NCBI GenBank assembly: GCA_950106755.1
Contig: OX467083.1
Coordinates: forward strand, 46,204,555 to 46,268,554
DNA length: 64,000 nucleotides
Direction of reading: 5' to 3'
DNA from: Climacium dendroides
Lineage: Eukaryota; Streptophyta; Bryopsida; Hypnales; Climaciaceae
A program made the translations under genes and the position numbers. Of this stretch, positions 51,269 to 62,199 are shown one piece after another. The notes beneath the pieces were generated by a model. That model was not told where the DNA came from and ran no database searches. It saw only the letters and a list, made by a program, of their open reading frames with translations. The first letter of the stretch is position 1. Every line of letters begins with the position of its first letter.

Positions 51269-51388
51269 GTATGTTTGCACTTGGTGTTAGAGGTGTTGTT
51301 TGGAATGTGAATCTGGTTCAAGAATACGTCTAAATTTGTTCTTAAGACCCTCAGTAACAACACTTTTTAACACCAAGTGCAAACATAC
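51269..51388. repeat. Hairpin of about 120 bp
   Basis: The 21 bases 51269-51289 (GTATGTTTGCACTTGGTGTT + A) are exactly complementary to 51368-51388. Inside them GTGTTGTT (51293) pairs with AACAACAC. The loop is about 56 bases. It could be a small MITE or a small-RNA precursor. Confidence 0.8.
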
Positions 51389-52057
51389 ATTCAAAGGTGT
51401 AAGCTTTTCTTGTGAGACCCTCCCTCCTCCAACTCCAACTTGCGTCCTCACGTGTTCGTAGCGTCTGTTTGCAAAGCCTCCTCTCCGTCCTTCGGAGTTC
51501 GGTCCACTCAGGGGACTGATTGACTTGGCCAAGCAACCTCTCTTTTAGCGCCACTCCGTTGAGAGAGAACACACACCAATTTGTTGACAGGATATGAGCC
51601 ACACGGTAGCGTCACTGGCGTGGCAATTGCGTGACTTCCGGGAGCACAGAATTGCTGGGGATTTCTGTCAAGGCCTGACGAGTGACTTTGCAATTGAAGG
51701 AGAAGACACAGAATCAGAACCCGAAACTGCGGATTCATTCGTTCGGAGACTCACAACAATAATTGAGTGGCAGCGAAATCCCGCACTGCACTGCGCTGCA
51801 CTGTAAGAGAAAGATAAGCATTCCAGGCAACGGGAGCATAAGCAGCTCACTAACCGCTTCATTAACGAACTGACGGAGGTGGGTGGTGGTGGTGAGGGGC
51901 ACAAGAGTCAAGATTTCACGCCCTTGGAACGCCCAAATCTTTGGAAATTGGGGCATAATGCTCACCTTATGTGGTAGACTAGAGTAGGAGGAGAAAGAAT
52001 GTGTCTCATAACATTGTTTATGAATGAGGCAAGGGGCGCTTTTGGATCCCTTGAAAA
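51389..52057. other. GC-richer pocket, possible gene fragment
   Basis: This stretch stands out in base composition from the AT-rich DNA around it. A plus frame from an ATG at 51594 (70 codons, containing GLTSDFAIEGEDTESEPE) and antisense frames are present. No family is recognised. It may be a captured or decayed gene piece, or a CpG-rich regulatory segment. Confidence 0.3.
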
Positions 52058-52485
52058 GAGAGGACTACTCAATATGTTTGTGTCAAAAAAGAGAGAGAAA
52101 AGACTACAAGGAACAAAATGGTCTTATTGATGGCTTCTCAGTAAGATTTTTTTCCATTTATTTTAGACAATGCAGAAAGCAATCATCAATGAGGGGATGA
52201 AGCTATTTACATCCACGGGAATAGATGAAACATGCAATGGATGGATGGAATTTAAACTATTCATCCAAAAGAGAAGACTACTCAACGTGTTTGTGTCAAA
52301 AAAGAGAGAAAAGACTACACGGAACAAAATGGTCTTATTGATGGCTTCTCAGTAAGATTTTTTCCATTTATTTTAGATAATGCAGAAAGCGATCATCAAT
52401 GGGGGATGAAGCTATTTACATCCACAATAATGGATGAAATATGTAACATATGGATGACATTTTAATTATTCATCCAAAAGAGTGT
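52058..52485. repeat. Tandem duplication of about 213 bp
   Basis: Copies 52058-52270 and 52271-52485 share GAGAGGACTACTCAA-type starts, then AAAATGGTCTTATTGATGGC, TTTTCCATTTATTTTAGA and GAAGCTATTTACATCCAC. They differ at scattered positions. No coding sense. Confidence 0.9.
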
Positions 52486-53334
52486 ACATTCATCCAAAAT
52501 AAAACAATATTTTTTAAAGATTTGGTAGCATTTTGCATTTTTATCCATTGAAAAAAGAAGAATATTTCACCAAATATTCCCTATGGAAAATTTTGCATTG
52601 CTTTGTAGCAAAAATTTGCTAAAAAAAAACACCATGCTTCTTAGCCAATTCCAATCCTTAATTTAACTAATAAGTTCCTCCTTAGTATTGAGCAAAGCAC
52701 AATTATACCTTCCTAGTATGGAGGACCATTGTATGGTAATAGCATAGCATAATACCTTCCTAGCGTGAAGGAATGAACCATTATCTAGTTATACGATGTT
52801 ATCCTTGGAGTACCTGGGTAGTGTCAAAGCTTGATGTCAATGGCTAGTGGTTATGGTCAATATCTAGTATTAGTAGTCAATATTTCTTGCTCAATAATTA
52901 ATTAAAGTTGGCAAAAGCAATTTGGCAAATGCTTAAATTTTTTTTTTAAGAAATAGTATCTCAAAAATTCTAGCATCTATTTTTTGAAATATTTTTTGTC
53001 AAACGTAACTAATTTAAGAAAAATTTCATTTCACATTGTAAGTTTGTAACTAACTTTGATTCTTTTAGGAAATTAAAATTAAAGAAAGTAGGAGTTATTT
53101 TCCACTCTAGTAACCATTGGAGCAAAACACATCATCATAACAATAATTTGAGATAAATTTTGTGGCAATGATCACTCTTATCAATGGTTACACACTTGTA
53201 TTTTGTTGTTCAAAAACTGCAATGATTTGATATTTTATCGTTGATGTAAGAAATTATTTATTTTATTTATTTTTAAATTTGAAGGTTACTATAATGAAAA
53301 TTTAATATGCAATTGTAACATAACATATTCTTCA
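52486..53334. other. AT-rich spacer, no gene
   Basis: Nothing supported in this stretch. Confidence 0.5.
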
Positions 53335-53575
53335 ATGGGGAAATTTTCCCGTGTGTAGTCATAGAGTTCAAAAGGTTTCCATAATTTCCAGATTTTTATT
53401 TCTCAAAACATAATTACTATGATTTTTCAGCTGCAAATTCTGTTCACCCCATACTAGTCATATAGACCTTCCCATTTCCAACCAAGGGCTGGTTGCAAAA
53501 CCCACTCAGAATTGGTTGCAACATTGAGAGTCTTCTAGCCAATCATAATGCGCCACAACTGTGCCATAATTTATG
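53335..53575 (+). repeat. Dispersed repeat, also at 27520-27765 inverted
   Basis: The reverse complement of 27520-27765 runs parallel to this segment. Shared blocks include ATTTTTATTTCTCAAA, ATAATTACTATGA, AGACCTTCC, GGTTGGTTGCAA-type phrases and TAGCCAATCATAATGC. Both copies lie within a few kb upstream of a gene start. Confidence 0.7.
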
Positions 53576-53768
53576 GCTGCTCATCTCTTCCTGCACGGAA
53601 AGAAGAGAAGAGAGGGGCCTACATTCCCAGAATGGGTTGCCTCCCATAACCTGGATCCTCCGAAGAGCCGGACCCAGGTGAATCCTTTTGTCCTTTCTAC
53701 CGTTTCAATCCAACAAAGTCCGTCCGTGACATTTCTTTAAAATTTTAAAAAATTACTAAAGTAGTGCT

Positions 53769-54020
53769 CTACTTGCAGCACATTTTTTGAGGTTTGCATT
53801 TTTTTAAGCGATGATCGTCCAGTAGCCTTTGACCAAATTCAACGGCACCCATGAGCACGGCTGCCAACAGTTTCCAATCGAGTGCGGTGCAAGGTAAGAA
53901 TTCCATCGAGACTTCTATTTCCCCAGCGACGAGCGCCACTCCTAGCTCGCGTCCCTCACTTGTCGAGATAAAAATTTCAGAAACCAGTTCATTTCCATTT
54001 CTAAAACCCACAGTATCCAT
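53769..54020 (-). CDS. Hypothetical small protein or terminal exon
   Basis: This 83-codon frame reads MDTVGFRNGNELVSEIFIST and goes on with SEGRELGVALVAGEIEVSMEF and a Lys/Cys-rich tail. The composition looks protein-like and the region is GC-richer. TTCTACAG directly upstream is a good splice acceptor, and ACG/GTAAAC about 120 bases further up is a possible donor, but the frame before that donor contains a TGA. So it is either a small gene with an intron in its leader, the last exon of a gene not found, or chance. Not recognised. Confidence 0.25.
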   Translation of the reverse strand: MDTVGFRNGNELVSEIFISTSEGRELGVALVAGEIEVSMEFLPCTALDWKLLAAVLMGAVEFGQRLLDDHRLKKCKPQKMCCK

Positions 54021-55819
54021 GATCTGTAGAATTTTTGAAACAATGGTTTACTGAGGATTGCAGACCTTAAGATTCCTATCAACGAAGTTATTCAAACAAG
54101 TCGACCAAGAAACTAATAACACATGGCAAATGGTGTTTACCGTAAAACAGTAGAATGTTCCAGGTAGGAATGTTTTTGGAAACAATTTCAGCTCTCACGA
54201 CAACCAAGCTTACTGCACTGTTTGGAAAACTACGAATACAGTACCGGTACTTCAAAAGCTGCCCCACATCTCAAGCTCGACCGAGTTCTAGGACGCGGCA
54301 ACAAACACCAATGTCAGTAACCGCGCAAGTGGCGTGAACTTAGTTGTGAGCTAACGTAGTCGTGGTTCAACTACGGTCGATGCAAAAGACAGGGAAAAAG
54401 ATTCAATACTATTGACCCAGGGAAGAGGAATCAACGGTAAAAGCGAGGTTTGAGGTAGACCGGGAACAAATTTAGGCGTGGAGGTACAGACACTGCTCGT
54501 TTCATTGACAATATGATGCATATGGTCAGGTAAGCTGGGGTTTTTTTCTGCAATTTTGGTCAGGCGGGGTAGCAGGATATAGGAACAGCAAGTCGGAGAA
54601 CTAGCCAGCTGCTTTTCATCGATCAACGTCCATCTTTTGGGGAGAAACTGAAGAATGCAAGAGCTAGCCAGGACCCTCTCTGCCCTCTCTGCCCGACAGG
54701 ATAGTTGAGTGTGCAGGACGGAGACGACGACGTCTGGCAGACCCTAAATGTGCATTCCACTAGGATTTGCAATCTAAGTCCAGAAAAAGAAACTAATTTT
54801 TTACGTTACTGCGCAGGACGCATTCGCACACTTGGCATGAGCATACCTAGTTAGCCTAGGGTAGTAGTAGGTCCAAGCTACCCTGGATTCGACGCCTTCC
54901 TCGGTCTTGCTGCAGGCGAGTGACCCCAGAACGGCACCAGCCAGGCTCAACCAAAAAGGAAACAAAAGAGAGAAGAAGAAGCCCCAAACAAGGCGCTGCG
55001 CTCGCAACGCCACACGTGGCCCGTGGCCTGCTGCAGCCTCGGTCCTGCTGGTGCCGGTTTGTGAACTTGCCGGAGGTGATATCACACCATTGCTCAACTA
55101 CTCCACTGCAGACTGGGAGTAGTTTCAGTTTAATTATCTTAGCTCCGGCAATTGATCACTGAGAACGTACAGAGCTTCAATTGTACAGGGTTTTTGGTTA
55201 CGAGTATCGTTGGAAGTCGGATGTATTGATGTGACAAGGGGGAGGCAGCTAGAGCTGGCAGCAGGGTTTTGCTCACCGTCGAAGCGAAGGGTTCAGGAAT
55301 ATTGGATTTTATTGGATTTTCTGTCAACATCGGAAGCCAGTAATGAGTAAATTGTGAGAGTTTCAAGGTTTAAGAGTAGTCGTTTTCGTCATCTAGCTAT
55401 GGAAAGCTTCTGATGAGTTCAAATTTTCTGTGATTGTTCGAGAGGCGTTTTTTGTACAGAAACGGAGTGGTGGAGTAGTTACATGTTGGGAGTCGCGGTT
55501 TCTCTACCCCGGCGATACCTTGAACGCGGATGAAGCTTACCATTCGCTAAAAATATTTTCATGATAGTGAAGCTTGCTCGTGGAATTAGCGTACGAATGG
55601 AAATTTTCGTTGTTCAGGAGTTGTATGCGTCCGACGGTGCAAGAAAATTTCATAGCGACTTGCCTACATACAGGAGCTAGAGTTGCGGGTGCAGCAGACA
55701 CGGAATTGGCTACCGATTTTGGATGCAATTCTTTGTGAATTATGGTTTGATGCTTTCGATCGCTCGGCTGATCAGTTGGCAACCAGTTAGGATTCTTATG
55801 AGCTCGTGACAGGAGAAGC
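54021..55819 (+). promoter_or_regulatory. Upstream region of GALS-B
   Basis: This 1.8-kb, GC-richer stretch leads into the GALS-B start codon and probably holds promoter and leader. Frames on both strands (for example minus 54351-54626) show no recognisable family. No TATA box could be fixed by eye. Confidence 0.35.
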
Positions 55820-58015
55820 ATGAAGGATTTCCGAGAAACCGAGAAACAGGAGGGCAGTGAGACCGGGAGAGTGAAAGAGAATCTGTGGTCCAAGGAGCTC
55901 GGCTGCCAAGCCGCAGTGAAATTCCGCATGACGAATTGCTCCGACGTGCGGGTCAACGTGGTGTACGTCCTGGTGGTGGCCTGCGGCTTCCTCTTAATCC
56001 TCGTGCAGCTGCTCACCCGCAATTTTGAGCTTTGCACTTCGAACTCCTTCGCCCAGCTTCCCGACCTTCTTGTAACCCCTCTTGCACAGCCTCTTGTGTA
56101 CGTCAACACCACCGTCATAAACGCCTCTTACCAAGGGCAGCTCCGTGAATTCAAGCCTCATGGGCTGGCGACGCACTTGTTCATCGAAATGGGAGCGTAC
56201 CGCGGCAGCTCTCACGAGTTTTCCGTCGTGGGCTTAGTGGCGAAGGCCATTCAATCATTCCATGAACCTGCGTATCAGTGCGAGTGGCTCTCCAGGGGGA
56301 CAGGCGCATCCACCAAAGGGAAAGCGTACAAAACTCTTCCCGATTGGAACTACGGCAAGCTCTACACGGTAGTCGTGATTACTTGCTCGTTCAAGCAAGA
56401 CGTCGGAGTTGAGAAAGACGGCGGGGAATTGCTTTTGGAAGTCGGCTACGGCGATCAGTTCAGAGCTCCAGAACGATTCACGGTGTTGGTGGAGACCCCA
56501 GGGGAGTACAATGCGACGAAATTCGAGCCGCCGTACCCGTACGACTACGTCTACTGCGGTTCCTCGATTTACGGCGACGTGAGTCCGCAGCGGATGCGCG
56601 AGTGGCTGGCGTATCACGCGTTCTTCCTTGGCGAGCGCTCGCACTTCATGTTCCACGATGCGGGCGGGTTTCATCCGGATGTGTGGACGGTGTTGGAGCC
56701 GTGGATCAAGGCGGGGAGAGTTTCGGTGCATAATATTCGGCAGCAAGAGATGTATGATGGGTATTACCATAATCAATTCTTGGTGGTGAACGATTGCTTG
56801 TTTCGGTCGAGGTTCATGGCGAAGTGGACGTTCTTCTTCGACGTGGATGAGTATCTGTATATCGCGCCCCCGAGTTCGCTGAAAGCGGTTTTGAATTCGA
56901 ATCCGAACGTCACGCAACTCACGTTCGAGCAGGTACCGATGTCCGGGGAGCTTTGCGTCGCGGATAACAACACTGTTGGCGGACATGCAAGGTATGCTTG
57001 TCGTCCTTCGCCAGGGTTTAAGGTCATCGTTCGGTGTGTTTCTGGTTGCTGCTCAGGGGAGTCTCTGAATTGGGCCTCATGTTTTTGTGCTCTTTGGAGA
57101 AGTTTTGAGTAGGTTTGATAGAGACTTTTTGTTGTTTGATTTAGATTCTCTAATGACCAGCACTTGGAATGTTCTTCAAATGATTCTGGCTCTAAAAATT
57201 TGGTCCAATATGATTCAGAATTTTCACGATATGATCTATTGAATTGGCAATTTCAAACCATGAGTTCTGGGTTCCTTAGGGGTTAAGTTGGAAGCGCCCA
57301 TCTACTACTTGAATCCTTTCTATGAGAAAAGGGATGTGACAGCAGTGAGAGTGTCAGTAAAGAATCTCCACCAATCGGAACGTAATATTATATGACAGTT
57401 TAGGGCTCAATTGTATGTGGAAATACGATGATCGAAAAGAGTATCCCTACTAGCAATTCATTTGGAAATCATACGGAAGACAAACTTTACTGAAAAAGTA
57501 TGTTGTTTTCTTCAAAATTTATGATTTTAAATTCCCTTTCTAAAAGATCCTCCAGCATCTCCAGCGTTCCAATGTATATGCTGGAATGCTGAAAGTATTC
57601 TTACATTGTACCGCGTGATGCAAAGGTTTGAAATGTTCTTGACTTGCAATGGCGCAGAAAATGGGCACTTGAGAAGCTCGTCTTTAGGAAAGTATTGAGG
57701 AGAGGCGTGCGCTACGACCGAAAATACGTGGTGCAAGCGCGGTACGCAACAGCGACAGGGGTTCACATGTCGATGAACATGCGGAAGGGGAAGAACTTGT
57801 ATCCTAGAGGCAAAAAGGTCAGGTACTACCACTACCACGGCACAATCAACCAGCGGCAGGAGCTTTGTAGCGAGCTCATCCAGCCGGAAAACAAGACCGG
57901 AGTGCAACGCCTCGGGAACCAGAACCACCGAATCGACGAGACTATGGCCGCGGCGGCCGATCTCGTGAAAGCTTATGAGCTTCAGACTGTGGGAGCGCTG
58001 CCATTCATCCTATAG
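55820..58015 (+). CDS. GALS: Galactan beta-1,4-galactosyltransferase, GT92 family (GALS-B)
   Basis: This is a second pectic galactan synthase, expected in the Golgi. Exons are 55820-56991 and 57658-58015, split by a 666-bp GT..AG intron, giving 509 residues. A signal anchor lies at about 45-65 (VNVVYVLVVACGFLLILVQL). The catalytic region has YDYVYCGS (from 241), DAGG (280), DGYYHNQFLVVNDC and FFFDVDEY (DVD at 341-343). The last exon has KWALEKLVF, ATGVHMS and YYHYHGTINQR. The last intron falls in the same codon context as in GALS-A (AG/A or AG/C before KW), and both last exons are 358 bases. Unlike GALS-A there is no intron between the anchor-stem part and the catalytic part. The frame is intact, so it should be functional. 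Confidence 0.95.
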
Positions 58016-58855
58016 CTAGGGTTTCGAAAACCTTCGAACCAAGTGGCACCATCCAAATTGCAGACAAATGCACACAAAACTTGTACACGGGAATTCATCC
58101 GGGGCCGTGGTCGCGAATCTCTCGTTTACACGGGAAGACACAAAGACATCCTACAAGCAGTACTCGACACTTGCCGCAAGCAGCATTCGACACAATTTTG
58201 GGTCCCCAATTGCCCGAAATTTGTTGCTGGAAGGCGAATTTTTTCTCAAATTCTCTTCCCGACTGCTGCGGTAGGGCCGAAGTGTGCGATCTTTGGGTTG
58301 GAAGGTGCCGTTAATCGAGAGTGTATACGAGGTTTCACTTCGGCGATATTGTCCAAGAGATGGACTGTGACTTGCTGTGCATCAGATGCGCGCTCTACGC
58401 GAGATTTGAATAAGACTTGTACAGGTAACGAATTGAAGCATTAGCTAATTGGATTGTTCTGAGCCGAGAAATCCTAAAAGGGTTCTCTGGAATTCTCGGA
58501 ACTTCGTGTTTTTAGTCGGCGTTGTAACCCTAATTTAATGGCGAACTGTTCTGTTGGCATTGAGTACCCTTGCCTAAAGGGTCTTTTTTTGTACTGTACG
58601 TATCACATTGAATAAGACCGGTTTGCACCATTTGTGCAGAGGATTCTCTGTGAGTCGGTGGGTGAGTGATGCGAATGCAATTCGGCCCTTTCGATTTGCT
58701 TATGTTTTAGTTCCTTGTCTGTGCACTTTGTAGTGTGGCAGTTGATGCATTGAGATTTGAAATAGGCTCTTGCAAACTCAAGAGCGAGAGCCTAGTTGCT
58801 GTACACGCAATCAAGAGACTGAAGAGAGAGGGAAACTTTGGTTGTGACTAAACTT
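58016..58855. other. 3' region of GALS-B
   Basis: Likely 3' untranslated region and spacer. The 133-codon plus frame 58043-58444 directly after the stop shows no family resemblance and is taken as chance. TTGAATAAGACC at about 58609 could serve as a polyadenylation signal. Confidence 0.4.
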
Positions 58856-59300
58856 AAGGTAAAGCAGCCCATTGTGGTCAGAATTTGGAGTCTGCCCTCA
58901 TGCCACTGCTGAAATTTTTGGAATTTTTTCCCACGTAAAGAAAAGTGTGAGAAATAGTGAGAGCAATTGAAACTCTATTTTTCAGATGATGTATGAATTT
59001 GTTATGAATTTTTGAATTGATGTATCCAAAAGAGTTAGTAGGCTACCTGATGACCAACAAAAACTACATCTAAATATGTTCATCTTAATCACCTAAAGCA
59101 GTCACAATAATTTCTAATGTGGAAGGCCCTGAAAAAGTCACATTCTACCATGATTTACACTAAAAAGTTGGGTGCTCCTAATGAGGTCACTAATCACTCC
59201 ATGGGTATTAGGTTGGGCATTGATTATGGCTTGAAAAACTGTCATGGGGTCTTCAGGTGTCCACTATGGGTCATCTGACCGCAATGGGATGTTTTACCTT
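58856..59300 (+). mobile_element. 445-bp non-autonomous inverted-repeat element, copy 2
   Basis: Same family as 19179-19622, same orientation, with ends AAGGTAAAGC and GTTTTACCTT. It stops 10 bases before the Harbinger element begins. The flanks CTT (before) and ACTT (after) do not give a clear duplication. Confidence 0.8.
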
Positions 59301-59660
59301 ACTTGTTTTAGAGCATCTCCACTCTTGCCCGAAGAAATTAGCTCAGGGAACTACGTGTGGCAGACTCGGGAAATGAAAAACTAGAGTACTTCTCCAACCA
59401 TACCCGCCCTGAAGCCCACCAACATTGTCAATTTCTGGACTCTGTTTTAGACTCTTTTTTTTTCGATTTGAATTAATTTTCAAACAATTTGGCACTATTC
59501 ACGTCTTGTGACAGCTTGGCATTGTTTGGCACAATTGATTGGCACTATTGTGTATTGTTGAACCTTGGCTGTGACTGCAAATTTTTTTACAAGTTTTTGT
59601 TTGAGTTTAGAGTGAGTTTAGGGTGCTTGTTTCTACTCTCTTGTTGTTTGTAGTTAGTCA

Positions 59661-59868
59661 TATCACTACAAGAGAAAGGGGTGTTTTAAGTATAGTTCTA
59701 GTAGTATAGTCTTACAATTTATGACCTATTAAGAGATTTTTAATAAAAATTTATTAACAATATAGGTGTTTTTAGTAAAATTTTACTACAAATAATCTAA
59801 AAGATCATAAATTATAGGGCTATACTACTAGGACTTTGTTTAGAACATCTCTTTTTCTTGTAGTGTAT
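59661..59868. mobile_element. CACTA-type MITE nested in the Harbinger element
   Basis: 59664-59865 starts CACTACAAGAGAAAGGGG and ends CTCTTTTTCTTGTAGTG, flanked by TAT on both sides. It is the same family as 45520-45741, with matching inner arms (AGTATAG.(C/T)CTAG). Confidence 0.9.
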
Positions 59869-59929
59869 AATGCATTCATAGAGGGCACATCTTCCAGTTA
59901 TAAGGCAACTTTTACATGAAGATGTTAAA

Positions 59930-60230
59930 GAAAATGATTTTGTTTTGAGATGGATTCCTGGATTGGAAGTGGGAAAAATATGGGTGTTTTGGAGGGGCTT
60001 AGGATTGTGGGTGGCTCCCAATCTAGAAGAGCAGTAAGTATTGAGAGAAATAGACATGAGGTGCAAAAAAAGATGATCAAAGATTATTTCTTCTCTATGG
60101 TCCAAGTCTATTTTGTTGCCGTTTTCATATGTGTTGTTCATTATTTTTTACTATCATAGATAAGTTTGTGGTCAATACAACTATTTTGTGCAAAAAATGG
60201 ATGCATGCAGTGTGTAAGGGTTGTCTCACC
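59930..60230 (+). pseudogene. Harbinger transposase, N-terminal fragment
   Basis: The frame reads RNRHEVQKKMIKDYF, then after a shift IIDKFVV and CKKWMHAVCKGCL. This follows the order seen at the start of plant Harbinger transposases (a short charged helix ending KDYF, then the segment before the DDE domain). The catalytic domain is absent. A stop at 60159 and one frame change break it. Assignment rests on weak likeness plus its place in an element with Harbinger ends. Confidence 0.5.
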
Positions 60231-62199
60231 AAAAAAATCATTTGCCTCCTCATCTATATATTTTTTCTCCTTTTCAGCCTAGTCATCAGCCATGTGTTTT
60301 TTGAACTTCTCAAGCTCTTCGTCTTACCTTAGTTTAATGTAGCTTTGGATTGTAGGTGTTATAACTTGCAAATCCAATGCTGCCATGAAGATAAGAAGGT
60401 TCTACTCTTCTAGCAATTCACTTTTAAACAACATTGCCTTGGCCAAAACTATTGTTGCTTTGGCTTGTGTAGACATGGCCCCTTTCCGAACTTTCTCAAT
60501 ACTATAAACTTCTTTTGCAACTTTTATCCGTAATGTACTAGAAGAAAAATGTATTTAGCACAACCAGCTACTATGCAACTAGTGTCCTATACAACTATCA
60601 TGTGACTATAAAACCTCTCTCTATTAGCACCAAATCTAAAGTAATTGTTTTTTGTCGTTGTTTTACTCTATTGATACATTATTTTAGTCACAAAGTAGTC
60701 AATTTATAGTTGTAAAAAACAACTAGGAAACAACTAGGAAAAGATTGCAATTGTAAAATGACCATAGTTGTTTCCTAGTCGCTTTCTGGTAGTTTGTAGG
60801 TTGTTTTTTAGTCATACACTAGTTGTTTCTTATTGTTTCCTACAGTACTAAAAATTTCAGTTTTTTTGTTGATTTGGTTGCATAGATTTGATTCACTTTT
60901 TTATTGATTGGATAGAAATCAATAGAAAAATGAACCAAATGAATGCGACCAAATCAACAAAAAAATTGAATTTTCTAATAGTAAAGCTAGTCATTTTCTA
61001 ATCACTTTTAGGTTGTACACTAGTTGTTTCTTAGTGTTTTCTTGTTGTTTCTTAGTTGCTTTCAAAATTCATTCTTATTTGTCTTATATCAATTGTTCCA
61101 TATCAATTGTAAAGAGTACCATTATGTTGAACATGTAAAACTTGTAAGTTGTAGTCTTTTGCAATGAATTTTGTTGATTAATTCTAAGATTTTTATAATT
61201 TTTAGATTTATTTGATTTATAGATTTCTATAGAGTATAGATTTCTACAATCTGTAGAAATCAAAAAATATTTAAAATCCAAGAAATTTTAAAATCTATTA
61301 AATACCAATATTTGAATTTTTGAAATCCAAGAAGGTAGATATGAAATTTTAAAATCTAGAAAAAAGTTAGATCTAAAAGCTAAAAAGCTAAAAAAAAGCT
61401 AGATTTGAAATTCTAAAATCTAGAAAAAAATTCTAAAATTTTGCAATCTACAAATCATTGAGATTAATAATTTAAAACCTATAAATATACAAGGTGCAAA
61501 CAAGTTGTAGATGAATCACAAATGAGGCATGACTTTTACAATTGGTATACCTTTTCTTAAATTTTAGGGTGTCCACTGCAACTAAAGGTCTCCAAATTAT
61601 CACTAATCACAAATTAGTCACAAATGTCTTATACAACTAAAAAACTAGTTGCATAGTGTAGTTGCAAAACCCCTCATTTTCTTTTAGTGATGGCTACTCC
61701 CCAAGAACCTTGTTTCCATTCAATTCAACATTCTCGTCCACTCCACTACTTGACTCCAGAGTTGCCTCATGAGAATCATGACTAAATGAGGCAGTTTTTG
61801 TCTTAGAAAGAATTGTTTGCTTCATTGTCCCCCATCCTTCAACCTAAAATGGAAAATCCTTCACAAGATCTTAACAATGTTCAAAAGTGAAATTGGAATT
61901 TTTTGCATTCTTTGTTCTATAGAGCGCCTTGGCCAAGTGAACATATCAACAGCTATTGTCCAAGTTTCATTCAAACTTTTAATTTAGTTGTGGCAAACCT
62001 ATGAATTTCATAACATTATGTTTTATTTGGCTCCATTTAGATTCAAGAGATCTAATTGTTCAATTACTCTTAGGGTTTTTTCTTGTAATGCTTAAAATTT
62101 CTATCTCAAAAATCATTGTGTTTCTGTTGGTTATTGGCAATTGGATCGTGTAATATAGCAAGAACACTTTGTGTCAATTGTCTCTCTTCATCAATACAT
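60200..62199 (-). pseudogene. Harbinger Myb/SANT-like (NAM-associated) protein, interrupted and decayed
   Basis: On the minus strand from 62199: DEERQLTQSVLAI, then DPIANNQQKHNDF, RSLESKWSQIKHNVMKF and FTFEHC..DLVKDFPF. This is the order of the Myb/SANT-like protein encoded by plant Harbinger elements. The frame goes on beyond the insertion at 60536-61689 with AKEVYSIEKVRKGAMSTQ, FMAALDLQVITP and a charged coiled tail ending near 60200. It has many stops (TAA, TGA, TAG) and at least two frameshifts. In living elements this protein brings the transposase to the terminal repeats. Confidence 0.75.
60533..61692. mobile_element. About 1.15-kb CACTA-type element inserted in the Myb-like pseudogene
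   Basis: The right end, reversed, reads CACTAAAAGAAAATGAGG; the left end reads TACTAGAAGAAAAATG. ATG flanks both ends as a 3-bp duplication. The interior contains an inverted repeat (TTTTTTTGTTGATTTGGT against its complement at about 60950) and repeats of TTGTTTCTTAGTTG. Non-coding. The left border may be off by one or two bases. Confidence 0.7.

Noticed and set aside
56255..56986. 243-codon minus frame within GALS-B exon 1
   Set aside because: It is antisense to the conserved GT92 region and shows no family motif of its own.
58043..58444. 133-codon frame directly after GALS-B
   Set aside because: No family likeness. It is likely the 3' untranslated region; the two other overlapping frames there are equally unconvincing.
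59812..60141. 109-codon minus frame near the Harbinger transposase fragment
   Set aside because: It is antisense to the transposase-like frame and runs across the CACTA MITE border.
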